From Gammaproteobacteria bacterium (lineage in GTDB: Bacteria; Pseudomonadota; Gammaproteobacteria; Arenicellales; UBA868): a stretch of 62,388 bases of DNA. Below the pieces are notes generated by a model. The model saw only the letters and a list, made by a program, of their open reading frames with translations. It did not search any database and was not told the origin of the DNA. This document shows positions 18,082-27,358 of this stretch, in pieces (position 1 is the first letter of the stretch; the number at the start of each line of letters is the position of its first letter). Position numbers and translations under genes: made by a program. The stretch spans positions 171,534-233,921 of the forward strand of contig JAKUQR010000003.1 in NCBI GenBank assembly GCA_022450155.1, read 5' to 3'.

Positions 18082-19482
18082 ATGACCATTTCAGATTTTG
18101 TCCCTGCTGACCTATCGGCCGTTCGTGAAATGGACGAACATGTCGTTCATCCCTGGGAGTCTTTTGATCGACCAAACACAAACCGTACGATTATTGGTTC
18201 AGGTGCGGGAGTGTATGTTTACGATGATCAGGGAAATCGATTGCTGGACGGACCAGGCGGTATGTGGTGTGTCAATGTGGGTCATGGCCGACAGGAGATC
18301 GCTGATGCGATGGCGGATCAGGCCGCTCAGTTGTCTTATATCAGCCCATGGAGTCATCCAACAGCACCGGCGGCGAGATTGGCTGATCGGTTGTCAAGCG
18401 TTGCACCTGGCGATCTTGATCATGTTTTCTATACCACCGGAGGTTCCACAGCAATCGACTCTGCACTTCGGTTTTGTCTGTTCTACAACAATGTACTGGG
18501 TCGGCCGGAAAAAAAACATATTATCACCCGTCATGATGCCTATCATGGCAGCACTTATCTTTCTGCCGCGGTGTGCGGTAAGCCGCGCGACAAGAACTGG
18601 CTGGATACCCAGCTCGACCAGGTCCACTTCGTTTCTTCTCCAAACAGCTACCGCAGTGCCGGGGGTCTGGATGAGGCGGCTTTCTGCCAGAAACTTATCG
18701 CTGAACTGGAAGGAAAAATTCTTGAAGTAGGGCCGGAACGTGTCGCCGCATTCATTGCAGAGCCGATACTGGCGTCAGGCGGCGTGATCGTACCCCCAAC
18801 GGGCTACCATGCTGCCTGTCTGGAGGTTTGTCGCCGACACGACGTGATCTACATTTCTGACGAGGTTGTGACCGGCTTTGGGCGTCTCGGTGACTGGTTT
18901 GCGTCGGAGTCGGTATTTGATATCACGCCCGATATTATTACTTGTGCCAAAGGGCTAACCTCAGGTTACGTGCCTTTGGGTGCCGTGCTGATCTCAGATC
19001 GCCTCATTTTAAACGTGGGTGGTGATGGTGAGCGAGGTGCAGTGTTTTCTAATGGCTTTACCTACTCCGGTCATCCCGTATCCTGTGCCGCCGCATTGGC
19101 AAACATGGACATTATTGAAGGAGAGGGGCTGCTCGAACATGCTCGCGAAGTCGGGCCTTACCTGCAGCAGCAGCTGTCAACATTGATAGACCTGCCAATC
19201 GTAGGAAATATTCGGGGTCTCGGTCTGATGGGGTGTGTTGAGTGCGTTGTTGACCATGAGTCACGCCAGCCACTTATGCTGGATTATGAAGTTGGTAATC
19301 GAATTGATGTGCACTGCCAGAAGCTTGGTTTGTTGGTCCGGCCGCTGATCAATATGTGTGTGATGTCGCCACCCATCATCATCGATCATGAACAGATCGA
19401 TGAGCTGATCCGAGTCTTACGATTGGGCATTGAACGGACCATTGACGATCTGGAGAAAGAAGGGATCTATCGGGCGTCGTAA
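18082..19482 (+). CDS. class III (omega) aminotransferase
   Basis: PLP-dependent class III aminotransferases move an omega-amino group to pyruvate or 2-oxoglutarate. The 466-residue protein from the ATG at 18082 shows the PLP-phosphate loop TTGGSTAIDSA, the ring-stacking HDAYHGSTYLSA, the cofactor Asp in ISDEVVTGFGRLGDW and the Schiff-base Lys in CAKGLTSGYVPLG. An upstream in-frame start would overlap the oxygenase gene and was not used. Pairing with a Rieske oxygenase suggests stepwise breakdown of an N-containing compound. Confidence 0.9.
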   Translation: MTISDFVPADLSAVREMDEHVVHPWESFDRPNTNRTIIGSGAGVYVYDDQGNRLLDGPGGMWCVNVGHGRQEIADAMADQAAQLSYISPWSHPTAPAARLADRLSSVAPGDLDHVFYTTGGSTAIDSALRFCLFYNNVLGRPEKKHIITRHDAYHGSTYLSAAVCGKPRDKNWLDTQLDQVHFVSSPNSYRSAGGLDEAAFCQKLIAELEGKILEVGPERVAAFIAEPILASGGVIVPPTGYHAACLEVCRRHDVIYISDEVVTGFGRLGDWFASESVFDITPDIITCAKGLTSGYVPLGAVLISDRLILNVGGDGERGAVFSNGFTYSGHPVSCAAALANMDIIEGEGLLEHAREVGPYLQQQLSTLIDLPIVGNIRGLGLMGCVECVVDHESRQPLMLDYEVGNRIDVHCQKLGLLVRPLINMCVMSPPIIIDHEQIDELIRVLRLGIERTIDDLEKEGIYRAS

Positions 19483-19517
19483 CTGTCTTTTTATCGATGG
19501 AGGTCCGGACGAGGTAC

Positions 19518-20360
19518 TTAAGTTTCGGGATTGTTAGCCTCGGCATAGGCACGACAGGTCTGCCAGTCTTTGGAGTACAGCCTGTGAATCTGTTCAAGTA
19601 GTTCTTTGGGGATAAGCGGTTCGTTGTTCGTATAACGAGCAGGTACAAGCCCAGCGATCCCCAGTATGAAGTAACAGGACCACAGTCTGAGTCGTCGTCG
19701 TAAGCGATTAAACCTTCGGTTCGGGTTTTCTGATGGGGCCGGTCGAAAAACATAACGTCCAACGCTGCGCGACAGTTTTAATTGTTTTTCGCTCCAGGAT
19801 AGATGGATTGGTCGGTGGTCTATCTTCTCATCATCGTAGGAAGTGTCAGTGAAGGCGGCAAGCTGTTTCATGAAGCCGGTTCGATCTTGTTGAAGATCTT
19901 CGTGAAACAGAACCAAGGGTTGTGAGCCGAAATGAATTTCTATCATCTCGATCATCCGCTTGAAACAAGGGCCACCTTTCCGCCAGTCGTTTCCCAGCAG
20001 TGTGCTCTGGTCCAGGAATTTCTCAAGCGGGAAAGAGCCGCCATTCTTGACGTAGCGGCGATAGTGGGATGCTATCCAGTCGTCATGACGCCTTAGAACT
20101 AGAATAACTTTCCCTGTGGGTTCATAGCCTGCGAATTCCAGAACTCTGTGTTCGAGCCTTTCGGCGGCTTCTCTGGAGACGAGGAATCTACCGCCCGGAG
20201 ACTGCTCAATAATCTGCTGAAATTTCCAGTAACGGTTCCGATGGATATATTGAATGCCCTTGAGTTCCGGGAAGACGCGTTTCTGGAGATAGGTGGAGGC
20301 GGCTTTCGACAACCCTACATGAAAGAAAATGTCCTGCCGGCCTGGTATTGATTCAGTCAA
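19518..20360 (-). CDS. sulfotransferase-fold protein
   Basis: The 280-residue protein resembles PAPS-dependent sulfotransferases. The 5'-phosphosulfate loop is HVGLSKAASTYLQ near residue 14, and the 3'-phosphate site is VILVLRRHDDWIASHYRRYV near residue 90. The C-terminal third is rich in Arg and aromatic residues. The acceptor (lipid, glycan or small molecule) is unknown. It is convergent with the aminotransferase, 35 bases away, and 26 bases downstream of dsbA on the same strand. PAPS-synthesis genes are not in the window. Confidence 0.75.
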   Translation of the reverse strand: MTESIPGRQDIFFHVGLSKAASTYLQKRVFPELKGIQYIHRNRYWKFQQIIEQSPGGRFLVSREAAERLEHRVLEFAGYEPTGKVILVLRRHDDWIASHYRRYVKNGGSFPLEKFLDQSTLLGNDWRKGGPCFKRMIEMIEIHFGSQPLVLFHEDLQQDRTGFMKQLAAFTDTSYDDEKIDHRPIHLSWSEKQLKLSRSVGRYVFRPAPSENPNRRFNRLRRRLRLWSCYFILGIAGLVPARYTNNEPLIPKELLEQIHRLYSKDWQTCRAYAEANNPET

Positions 20361-20386
20361 CTACTGCAGCTCTCCCCAAATCACTA

Positions 20387-21016
20387 TTACTGCTGTCGTT
20401 CATCGCTGGCAACAGTGGCTAGATGATTGATCAGGTCTATAAGTTCGTTGTGACCACCCGCCTGAGAGACTTTGGTTCTGTACTTGCCGTCGATAATGAT
20501 GGTGGGTACGCCGTCAGTTTCGTAACGTGGTGTCATATCCAGCGCGTGCGAGAGCATTGAGTCAACACCAAAAGAGGTAAAAGTGTCGAGCACAGAATTT
20601 CTATCTACGCCGTGTTCTGCAGCCCAGTTGGCGAACTGTTCAACGTTAACAATTCTTTTCCTTTCTTTATGGATAGCATCAAAATAGGGTTTATGCAGCT
20701 TATCTACAAGATCCAAGGCAACCAGCGTGTAGTACACACGCGCATCAAAGGACCAGGTTTGGTTTAATATGGCTGGCATACGGACAAACTCAACAAATTC
20801 CGGTTTGTTCTTAAGCCATTGTTTGAGGTAGGGCTCTAAACGATAGCAGTGCGGACAGCGGTACCAGAACAGTTCCAGTACCTCGACATTGTTGCCGGTA
20901 TGAACTGGCTGAGCGGTGTTCAAGCGATGGTAGTTGACCCCCAGCGCGACCTCCTGGGCTGCTGCCTGTGCCCCGACCAACAACGACAGGGCCAGAACTA
21001 ACCATTTTGTTCGCAT
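20387..21016 (-). CDS. dsbA: thiol:disulfide interchange protein DsbA
   Basis: DsbA introduces disulfides into exported proteins in the periplasm. The 209-residue product has a Sec signal peptide ending near AQAAAQE (residue 21), the thioredoxin-fold active site FWYRCPHCYRLEP near residue 53, and the cis-Pro loop GVPTIII near residue 168. Length and motif are typical. A GGAGAG ribosome-binding site lies just before the ATG. It stands 39 bases downstream of mpl on the same strand. Confidence 0.95.
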   Translation of the reverse strand: MRTKWLVLALSLLVGAQAAAQEVALGVNYHRLNTAQPVHTGNNVEVLELFWYRCPHCYRLEPYLKQWLKNKPEFVEFVRMPAILNQTWSFDARVYYTLVALDLVDKLHKPYFDAIHKERKRIVNVEQFANWAAEHGVDRNSVLDTFTSFGVDSMLSHALDMTPRYETDGVPTIIIDGKYRTKVSQAGGHNELIDLINHLATVASDERQQ

Positions 21017-21055
21017 CTTTTCTCTCCGTTATTAGAACGACGTTCTGCTTGAGAG

Positions 21056-22435
21056 TTAGGCTTCGGCACGATTGCGGAGTCGGTTCAGCAGTTGTGTTCT
21101 CAAGCCGCCAAAACTGCCGTTACTCATTGTCACAATCGTGTCATTGGGGAGGATCTGATCCATCACCGTTCCGGTAATATCAGAAACCTCGTCGCATATT
21201 TGTAGTGTAGTGTGCTCTGCGTGGGGTGCAAGTGAACCTGGATCCCAGCCAAGTTGTGGTACCCGCAAAATGACAGCGATGTCAGCGGCTTCAATGGCAT
21301 GGCCCAGTGCCGTTAGGGGGTGGCCCTGTTTCATGGTGTTTGACCTGGGTTCAATGATGGCGATCAGCCGATTTCGACCTGCACGAATTCTCAGCGCATC
21401 CAGAGTCGCTCTGATGGCGGTCGGGTGATGTGCGAAGTCGTCATATAGCTGCACACCATCTGGGGTTTGTATCACGAGTTCAAGGCGCCGCTCGGGCAGC
21501 TTGAATGATGCCAGGGCCGCACAGGCCGATGCGCCGGGAATGCCGAGGGCGTGTGCGGCAGCAATTGCAGCCAGTGCATTGGCTTGATTGTGCGCGCCGA
21601 CGAGGTGCCAGTTAACGGTGCCATGTTCTTCACCGCGGTACATGATCTGAAATTGCTCGTGCCCACCATCATGTACAAGGTGCCACTCACAGTTGGATTG
21701 GGCATCACAGCTGAAACGTTCGATCGGCGTCCAGTATCCTGCCGAGAGGGTGTGTTGCAGACCAGGACTGTCACCGTTCGTGATAATAAGACCGTCGGGC
21801 GGTACCATACGAATCAGATGATGAAACTGTCTTTCGATGTCCTCGATTGAATTGAAGATATCGGCGTGGTCGAATTCCAGATTGTTGAGTACTGCAACAT
21901 CGGGGCGGTAGTGGACAAATTTAGAACGCTTATCAAAAAAAGCGGTGTCGTATTCGTCTGCTTCGACTACAAAAATATCTCCACGGCCGAGCCGAGCCGA
22001 TACGTCAAAGTTTCCCGGTACACCACCTATCAAAAATCCTGGCACAAGGCCGCATTGGTCGAGAATATGTGCCAGTATGGCACTGGTTGTCGTTTTACCA
22101 TGCGTGCCGGCGACAGCCACTACCTTTCGTTCTTTTAGAATGTTTGCGTACAGCCATTCTGGTCCGGAAGTGTACGGCAGCCGTTTCTCTAGCATCGCCT
22201 CGACTTCTTTATTTCCACGGGAAAGTGCATTACCCACCACCACCAGGTCGGGTCGTGGTGACAGATGAGTTGCCCGGTAGCCTGGAGAGACTTCAATATT
22301 GTGTTCAGCCAGGAGCGTGCTCATGGGAGGGTAGGGATTGGTGTCAGAACCACTGACCTTATGCCCCATGTTGCGGGCCAATATCGCTAATCCGCCCATG
22401 AATGTGCCACAGATTCCCAGAACGTGGAGGTGCAC
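21056..22435 (-). CDS. mpl: UDP-N-acetylmuramate:tripeptide ligase (murein recycling)
   Basis: Mpl joins recycled L-Ala-gamma-D-Glu-meso-DAP to UDP-MurNAc. The sequence follows E. coli Mpl closely: LHVLGICGTFMGGLAILARN at the N-terminus, the ATP loop VAGTHGKTTTSAILA, VEADEYDTAFFDKRSKF and YDDFAHHPTAIRATL. The start is taken as GTG at 22435, giving 459 residues (E. coli 457). A longer frame exists upstream but overlaps the preceding membrane-protein gene and reads as noise. Only five bases separate that gene's stop from this GTG, so translation is probably coupled. Confidence 0.93.
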   Translation of the reverse strand: MHLHVLGICGTFMGGLAILARNMGHKVSGSDTNPYPPMSTLLAEHNIEVSPGYRATHLSPRPDLVVVGNALSRGNKEVEAMLEKRLPYTSGPEWLYANILKERKVVAVAGTHGKTTTSAILAHILDQCGLVPGFLIGGVPGNFDVSARLGRGDIFVVEADEYDTAFFDKRSKFVHYRPDVAVLNNLEFDHADIFNSIEDIERQFHHLIRMVPPDGLIITNGDSPGLQHTLSAGYWTPIERFSCDAQSNCEWHLVHDGGHEQFQIMYRGEEHGTVNWHLVGAHNQANALAAIAAAHALGIPGASACAALASFKLPERRLELVIQTPDGVQLYDDFAHHPTAIRATLDALRIRAGRNRLIAIIEPRSNTMKQGHPLTALGHAIEAADIAVILRVPQLGWDPGSLAPHAEHTTLQICDEVSDITGTVMDQILPNDTIVTMSNGSFGGLRTQLLNRLRNRAEA

Positions 22436-22440
22436 GGTGT

Positions 22441-22968
22441 TTAAGGTGAAGGAGAGCCTATCAGCATGGATATGATAAAAAGCACCGTCGCCTGACAGGC
22501 GATCACCAGCAGGATTGAACCTCCGATTCCGATTTCCATTGCCTGGCGTAAAATCGATGCCATGACGGTTAGTGACCAGATTGCTATAGCAGCGACAATG
22601 ACCAGTGGTAGGGTCACCACCAGTAGTCCCGTATCCGGGGACACCAGGGATTCTTGCCAGCCAAAAAGCGGTAATGTGAGCAGTTGCAGTACAGTGGTTG
22701 CACCGAAAATTCCAGTGAGAGTCTGTACCCAACGTTCGGGTCGCCCTTTGATTTTGAGCGCCAGCCAAATTATGCCGCTGAAAAGAATGATCTGACAGCC
22801 TGACAGCAGAAGCCCTCTTATAAAACCTTCTTCTGGTGCTGCGTTGGCAGCTGCACTGAGAACAGCCGCCAGGCCGGTGAAAAGGAGCAGCGATTCAGAT
22901 CTCGGAATGTTTTCCGTCTGCTGTCTGAAAAGACAAAGTTCGATGAACAGACGTAGGTAATTAATCAT
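22441..22968 (-). CDS. Yip1-like integral membrane protein
   Basis: The 175-residue protein has about five hydrophobic segments, including LLLFTGLAAVLSAAANA, GCQIILFSGIIWLALKI and a C-terminal ILLVIACQATVLFIISMLI. The overall pattern resembles small Yip1-domain membrane proteins of gammaproteobacteria; this is from memory of composition and length. Its stop lies five bases before the mpl start, so the two are almost certainly cotranscribed. Function is unknown. Confidence 0.6.
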   Translation of the reverse strand: MINYLRLFIELCLFRQQTENIPRSESLLLFTGLAAVLSAAANAAPEEGFIRGLLLSGCQIILFSGIIWLALKIKGRPERWVQTLTGIFGATTVLQLLTLPLFGWQESLVSPDTGLLVVTLPLVIVAAIAIWSLTVMASILRQAMEIGIGGSILLVIACQATVLFIISMLIGSPSP

Positions 22969-23153
22969 ATCTGGATAGAAAACACGGAGGTGTATGTCTC
23001 ATACCGACCACAGTAACGCTAATGATATCATTTCTTCATGGCAGATCAGTTTCTCTACGCATCTCTGATGCGACGCTGTCTCAATCACGGTCCCTAAATT
23101 CATTCACTAGATCAGCATGCAAAGACCTTTTTTGAGCCTGAAGTATTTAACAC

Positions 23154-24260
23154 ATGACAGAACTGATTCAGACACCTGACGCATTGGACCAGGTCTGTGA
23201 GGGCATGTCTCGTTCGCCCTGGGTTGGCGTTGATACCGAGTTCGAGCGAATTCGAACGTACCATCCCAGGCTTTGCCTGATTCAGCTTTCGACGCCGCAT
23301 CAGACCGTCTGTATCGATCCGCTCGCAGGCCTTGATTTCACGCCAGTAGCCCGTCTGCTGGGCCGTGATGGGCCGTTGAAAATTATTCATTCGGCGCGGC
23401 AAGACCTCGAAGTGATCAACCATGAAATCGATGTGGTTCCATCGCCCTTGTTTGATACGCAGATTGCAGCTGCGTTTTGTGGATTCGGTGAACAGGTGGG
23501 TTATGGAACACTTGTAGAAGCAATCTGCGACATTAAATTGGCCAAGGGCTATACGCGGACAACCTGGTGCAAACGCCCGCTCAGTACAAACCAGATCGCA
23601 TATGCACTGGACGATGCCAGGTACCTTGGCAGATTGTATGAATATCTGGATCGAGATCTGCAGAGTTCTCAACGCCTGTCCTGGGCGCAAGAAGAATTCA
23701 ACACCCTGGCAAGCACAGATATGCTGGGTGCATCTGAATCAGCAGCAATCGAGAAAATCTCCAACGCAGCACGGGGTCTGACCCAGGTAGGCCAGAGTAT
23801 CGCCAATGCATTGGCGAAGTGGCGTGAACAGGCTGCAAGGCAGTGCAACCAACCCAGGCAGTGGTTGCTATCGAATGATCAGTTACTGAGCATTGCAGCA
23901 GCGGCCCCGCTTTCTGTTAGCGAGCTTATGCAGGTTGACGGTGTGGCGTCAGAATTCTGCAAACGCTGGGGTGAAGCCGTCATCGCTGTTGTTAAATGTG
24001 GTCGTGTCCAGGCTGCTCAATATCCGGTTCGCGGGCGTGCGCGGAAGTTGCCACCCAGACAGAAAGCGCTGGATAAGTTGCTGTGGAAAGAATTGCAAAA
24101 GATCAGCGAGGCCGCCAGTCTGTCGCCGTCAGTTATTGCCAGACGGGATGATATTCGGGCGCTGGCTGCTGGCAAAAGGGATCTTCTGCTGTTAAGAGGG
24201 TGGCGCGTCGAGATTGCCGGTAAAGCTTTATTGCGCTGTATCAATAGATTTATCAATTAA
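23154..24260 (+). CDS. rnd: ribonuclease D
   Basis: RNase D trims tRNA 3' ends as a DEDDy exonuclease. The 368-residue protein has Exo I (GVDTEFERIRTY, near 24), Exo II (KIIHSARQDLEV with the second Asp), and Exo III (AYALDDARYLGRLY with the catalytic Tyr and Asp). A helical HRDC domain follows from about residue 205. Length matches E. coli Rnd (375). The start is the ATG at 23154 with no strong ribosome-binding site. An antisense frame across the gene is a shadow. Confidence 0.93.
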   Translation: MTELIQTPDALDQVCEGMSRSPWVGVDTEFERIRTYHPRLCLIQLSTPHQTVCIDPLAGLDFTPVARLLGRDGPLKIIHSARQDLEVINHEIDVVPSPLFDTQIAAAFCGFGEQVGYGTLVEAICDIKLAKGYTRTTWCKRPLSTNQIAYALDDARYLGRLYEYLDRDLQSSQRLSWAQEEFNTLASTDMLGASESAAIEKISNAARGLTQVGQSIANALAKWREQAARQCNQPRQWLLSNDQLLSIAAAAPLSVSELMQVDGVASEFCKRWGEAVIAVVKCGRVQAAQYPVRGRARKLPPRQKALDKLLWKELQKISEAASLSPSVIARRDDIRALAAGKRDLLLLRGWRVEIAGKALLRCINRFIN

Positions 24261-24368
24261 ATTTGCGTTGCGTCAACAGATATATCAACTAAGGGTCTAC
24301 ACGTGCCATACCCTTGGGTACAATAATCTCGACAAGTACCGAGGATGGGTTATCCGAGGAGGCTGCAA

Positions 24369-25214
24369 ATGATACGCCACTATACGATTCTTTTACCGTT
24401 CAACAACACTCAACCAACAGCAACAGTCGTGGATGCTGCCCGACAGATGGCTGGATCCCAAGGCTACATTGAAGGTGCGTTTTGCCGCCAAGTGTTGCCT
24501 ATCATCGCTGGGGAAGGTATCACCCTGCCGGGGGACTATCTGGCCGAATTTGAGGAAGAAGGTCGTCAGCAGGCTGAAGCCGCGCGGCTGAAGTTTCTTG
24601 AGCTACTGGATGCGAACGACATTCCACTTGGAGACCTGAATGCTTCGGGTTTACGCGCGGGCTGGACTGAGATGGTTGGGTCTGGTCCCGAGGGAATCGG
24701 AGAATACGGCAGACTGTTTGACCTGGTGATCCTGGGTCGGTCGGTAGAAGACTCAGCTGTCGATTGGAAGACGACCGCCGAAGCTGTGATGTTTGACAGC
24801 GGCCGGCCACTTTTGATTGTAGGCGACGAGATTCCTGCAACTATTGGCCGAAAGATACTGCTGGCCTGGAACGGCAGTACCGAAACTGCCAGGACACTGA
24901 CTGGTGCCATGTCTATTCTGACAGACATCGATGAGGTGCTCGTGGTTACAGTCGAGGGCGCCGTGGTCTCGGGCCCTGCCGGTGAAGACATTTGTCGGCA
25001 CCTAAAAGCCAGCGGAATCTCGTCCACGGCTCGGACAATTGACCGTGGTACAGGCGGCATTGGCCAGGCATTTCTGGAGGCGGCAGATCAGTTTGCAGCC
25101 AACTTAATTATTAAGGGTGCATTTACACATTCGCGCCTGAGACAACTGATATTCGGTGGGGCAACAAGTGAGCTGATCAAGGGCTCTACCGTGCCCATTC
25201 TGCTGTCTCACTGA
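24369..25214 (+). CDS. universal stress protein, two tandem UspA domains
   Basis: The 281-residue protein appears to be two Usp folds in tandem, the second better conserved. RKILLAWNGSTETARTL starts domain two near residue 157, and the nucleotide-loop region is GAFTHSRLRQLIFGGATSEL near the C-terminus. A strong GAGGAGG precedes the ATG at 24369 and decides against a start 24 bases upstream. The second-domain glycine loop is GAxxxSRLxxLIFGGATSE, close to the ATP-binding type. Usp proteins respond to stress or starvation; the exact role is unknown. Confidence 0.85.
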   Translation: MIRHYTILLPFNNTQPTATVVDAARQMAGSQGYIEGAFCRQVLPIIAGEGITLPGDYLAEFEEEGRQQAEAARLKFLELLDANDIPLGDLNASGLRAGWTEMVGSGPEGIGEYGRLFDLVILGRSVEDSAVDWKTTAEAVMFDSGRPLLIVGDEIPATIGRKILLAWNGSTETARTLTGAMSILTDIDEVLVVTVEGAVVSGPAGEDICRHLKASGISSTARTIDRGTGGIGQAFLEAADQFAANLIIKGAFTHSRLRQLIFGGATSELIKGSTVPILLSH

Positions 25215-25397
25215 CTGTCATGGATGTTGATATCGGTTCCGGGCCTAAGTGATTTAGTATCCGGGTCCTACGTGGGTGTCCACTTGTCGGGTTGGGGACT
25301 CAGGAAGTAGGCGTTAGAATCTGGGCCGTACCCACAACCGGCCAATTCCAGCCGGAATTCGTCTTTTGGTTTGCCACCACGTTCTCGGAGTCCCTGT

Positions 25398-26375
25398 ATG
25401 AAACCACCCGTTCGAGTCGCAGTAACCGGTGCAGCCGGCCAGATCAGTTATGCCCTTTTGTTCAGGATCGCGTCGGGTGACATGCTCGGGCACGATCAGC
25501 CGGTCATATTGCAACTGCTGGAAATACCGCCAGCCATGGAGGCTTTGCAGGGAACGGTCATGGAAATAGAAGACGCTGCCTTTCCGTTGGTGCAGGGCAT
25601 TGTTGCCAGTGACGAACCGGAGGTCGCCTTCGGCGATGCCGATTTTGCAATGCTCGTCGGCGCCAGGCCGCGCGGTCCGGGTATGGAAAGGAAGGATCTG
25701 CTGACAGAAAATGCGCGTATTTTTTCTGTTCAGGGTGCTGCAATCAATGCCGTTGCAAGCCGGGATATTCGCGTGCTGGTTGTCGGTAACCCCGCCAATA
25801 CGAATGCACTCATAGCTGCATCCAATGCACCCGGCCTCGACCGGCGTCAGTTTACCGCGATGACACGGTTGGATCACAACCGAGCCATCAGTCAGCTCGC
25901 CGCGCAGACCGGCAAGCCGTCAACCACCATTACCCGAATGTCAATCTGGGGTAATCACTCTGCAACCCAATACCCTGATATTAGTCATGCTTTGATCTCA
26001 GGATCACCCGCGATTGAGTTGGTTGACCAGGCCTGGGTAGTGGATGACTTTATTCCGACAGTTCAACAGCGTGGTGCTGCCATCATCAAGGCAAGGGGTG
26101 CATCCAGTGCAGCATCAGCTGCGTCTGCCGCTGTTGATCATGTGCGGACCTGGGTTCAGGGTACACCGGAGAATGACTGGGTCAGTATGGCCATACCATC
26201 TGACGGAAGCTATGGTATCAGTGACGGGCTGATTTACTCTTACCCGGTAATATGTTCAGGCGGGCACTACGAAATTGTCCAGGCATTGGAGGTCGATGAG
26301 TTCAGCCAGGCGAGAATGTCGGAGACTGAACAGGAACTGCTTGAAGAGCGCGATGGCGTGAGTGATCTTCTTTAA
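25398..26375 (+). CDS. mdh: malate dehydrogenase
   Basis: Mdh interconverts malate and oxaloacetate with NAD in the TCA cycle. The 325-residue protein belongs to the cytosolic-type bacterial group (as in Xanthomonas or Aquaspirillum). It has [14 protein letters not shown], the active-site loop [15 protein letters not shown] with the substrate Args, [16 protein letters not shown] and the catalytic His in [12 protein letters not shown]. The ATG at 25398 follows GGAG by seven bases. dapB begins 49 bases after its stop. Confidence 0.93.
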   Translation: MKPPVRVAVTGAAGQISYALLFRIASGDMLGHDQPVILQLLEIPPAMEALQGTVMEIEDAAFPLVQGIVASDEPEVAFGDADFAMLVGARPRGPGMERKDLLTENARIFSVQGAAINAVASRDIRVLVVGNPANTNALIAASNAPGLDRRQFTAMTRLDHNRAISQLAAQTGKPSTTITRMSIWGNHSATQYPDISHALISGSPAIELVDQAWVVDDFIPTVQQRGAAIIKARGASSAASAASAAVDHVRTWVQGTPENDWVSMAIPSDGSYGISDGLIYSYPVICSGGHYEIVQALEVDEFSQARMSETEQELLEERDGVSDLL

Positions 26376-26424
26376 TGGGGCTGTCATCGGCCAGTCTCCC
26401 AGGTTCAGTACGAGGCGCAACGAC

Positions 26425-27222
26425 ATGATCCAGTTGGCTATAGCAGGTGCTGCCGGAAGAATGGGGCGAACCCTGATCGAAGCAGCGCACGAAAACCCAC
26501 AGACGCAGGTTGTACATGGGTTTGAACAGCCCGGCAGCAGCCATATCGGTCGTGATGCCGGGGAACTGACCGGGATTGGCACTAATGGTGTCAGCATAAC
26601 AGACCATATCGGCAGTATAGACTTCGATACCCTGGTGGAATTCACATCGCCAGCTGCCACGGTTGAACACATCGAATATTGCCGAGCGAATCGCCGACAG
26701 ATTGTGATAGGAACTACCGGTTTCAGTGAGCAGGATCAAGAAAAGATCGAACAGGCAGCGCAGGATATCGCGATAGTTCTGGCACCGAACATGAGTGTTG
26801 GCGTTAACCTGTGTCTAAAACTGTTGGAAGTTGCGGCTGAAGTGCTCGGTGATTCGGTGGATATAGAAATCATTGAGGCGCATCACCGTACCAAAGTCGA
26901 TGCCCCGTCAGGTACGGCCTTGCGGATGGGAGAAGTAATCGCTGCAGCGCTCGATCGGACATTGGCGGACAACGGGGTATTTTCGCGTCATGGACGGACC
27001 GGTGTGCGGGGCGACAAGGACATCGGTTTTGCAACGATCCGTGCCGGAGACATCGTCGGGGAGCACAATGTGATGTTTGCCAGCAGCGGGGAACGAATCG
27101 AAATTTCGCATAAAGCAACCAGTCGTATGGTGTTTGCTCATGGGGCGTTGCGGGCTGCAGTCTGGCTGTCACAGCAGGAGCCCGGTCTTTACAGCATGGA
27201 AAACGTGCTGGGCCTTGGATAG
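26425..27222 (+). CDS. dapB: 4-hydroxy-tetrahydrodipicolinate reductase
   Basis: DapB makes tetrahydrodipicolinate for lysine and meso-DAP. The 265-residue protein has the NAD(P) loop IAGAAGRMGRTLIEA, GTTGFSEQD, the APNMSVGVN segment and the catalytic EAHHRTKVDAPSGTAL. It precedes carA as in many gammaproteobacteria. The ATG at 26425 is chosen on family alignment; an upstream in-frame ATG overlaps mdh. Confidence 0.95.
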   Translation: MIQLAIAGAAGRMGRTLIEAAHENPQTQVVHGFEQPGSSHIGRDAGELTGIGTNGVSITDHIGSIDFDTLVEFTSPAATVEHIEYCRANRRQIVIGTTGFSEQDQEKIEQAAQDIAIVLAPNMSVGVNLCLKLLEVAAEVLGDSVDIEIIEAHHRTKVDAPSGTALRMGEVIAAALDRTLADNGVFSRHGRTGVRGDKDIGFATIRAGDIVGEHNVMFASSGERIEISHKATSRMVFAHGALRAAVWLSQQEPGLYSMENVLGLG

Positions 27223-27230
27223 AAGACGAG

Positions 27231-27259
27231 TTGTACCGCGTGAGCGCTTTCACTATAAT
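27231..27259 (+). promoter_or_regulatory. sigma-70 type promoter for carAB-greA
   Basis: TTGTAC (27231-27236) and TATAAT (27254-27259) are separated by exactly 17 bases, a near-consensus housekeeping promoter. It starts eight bases after the dapB stop. Initiation would be near 27263-27269, only a few bases before the ATG of the Arg-rich leader frame. Confidence 0.8.
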
Positions 27260-27271
27260 GTCGATCCCAAT

Positions 27272-27358
27272 ATGAGGTATCGCTTTAAGTTGAGAAAAAG
27301 AGGAAGCAGGCGCTTCCTCTTTTTTTTGTGCCTTCAATCAGGAGGTCATGCTGACTGA
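27272..27358 (+). CDS. Arg-rich leader peptide of the carAB operon (putative), 28 aa
   Basis: The frame starts within about 10 bases of the predicted transcription start, with no Shine-Dalgarno, so it would be read leaderless. Its first 14 codons ([14 protein letters not shown]) include six Arg codons, four of them AGA/AGG, then FLFFLCLQ. It runs through the intrinsic terminator and ends 10 bases inside carA, overlapping carA's ribosome-binding site AGGAGG (27340-27345). Carbamoyl phosphate is an arginine precursor, so Arg-codon stalling at 27293-27302 would cover the terminator's 5' arm and allow read-through. This is inference from layout; the peptide is unproven. Confidence 0.65.
   Translation: MRYRFKLRKRGSRRFLFFLCLQSGGHAD
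27297..27327 (+). terminator. intrinsic terminator in the carA leader (attenuator)
   Basis: An 11-bp perfect stem, AAAGAGGAAGC (27297-27307) with GCTTCCTCTTT (27312-27322), has a 4-base loop and ends in eight T's (27320-27327). It lies 60 bases downstream of the promoter and 20 bases before the carA ATG, so it would stop most carAB transcription unless relieved. It could also serve as the end of dapB, but then the promoter would be upstream of it for no purpose. Confidence 0.85.

Noticed and set aside
22436-22768. N-terminal extension of mpl
   Set aside because: The extended frame overlaps the membrane-protein gene antiphase and has no family similarity. Mpl homologs start at the GTG at 22435.
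23112-23690. 192-codon minus-strand frame
   Set aside because: It is the shadow of rnd on the opposite strand.
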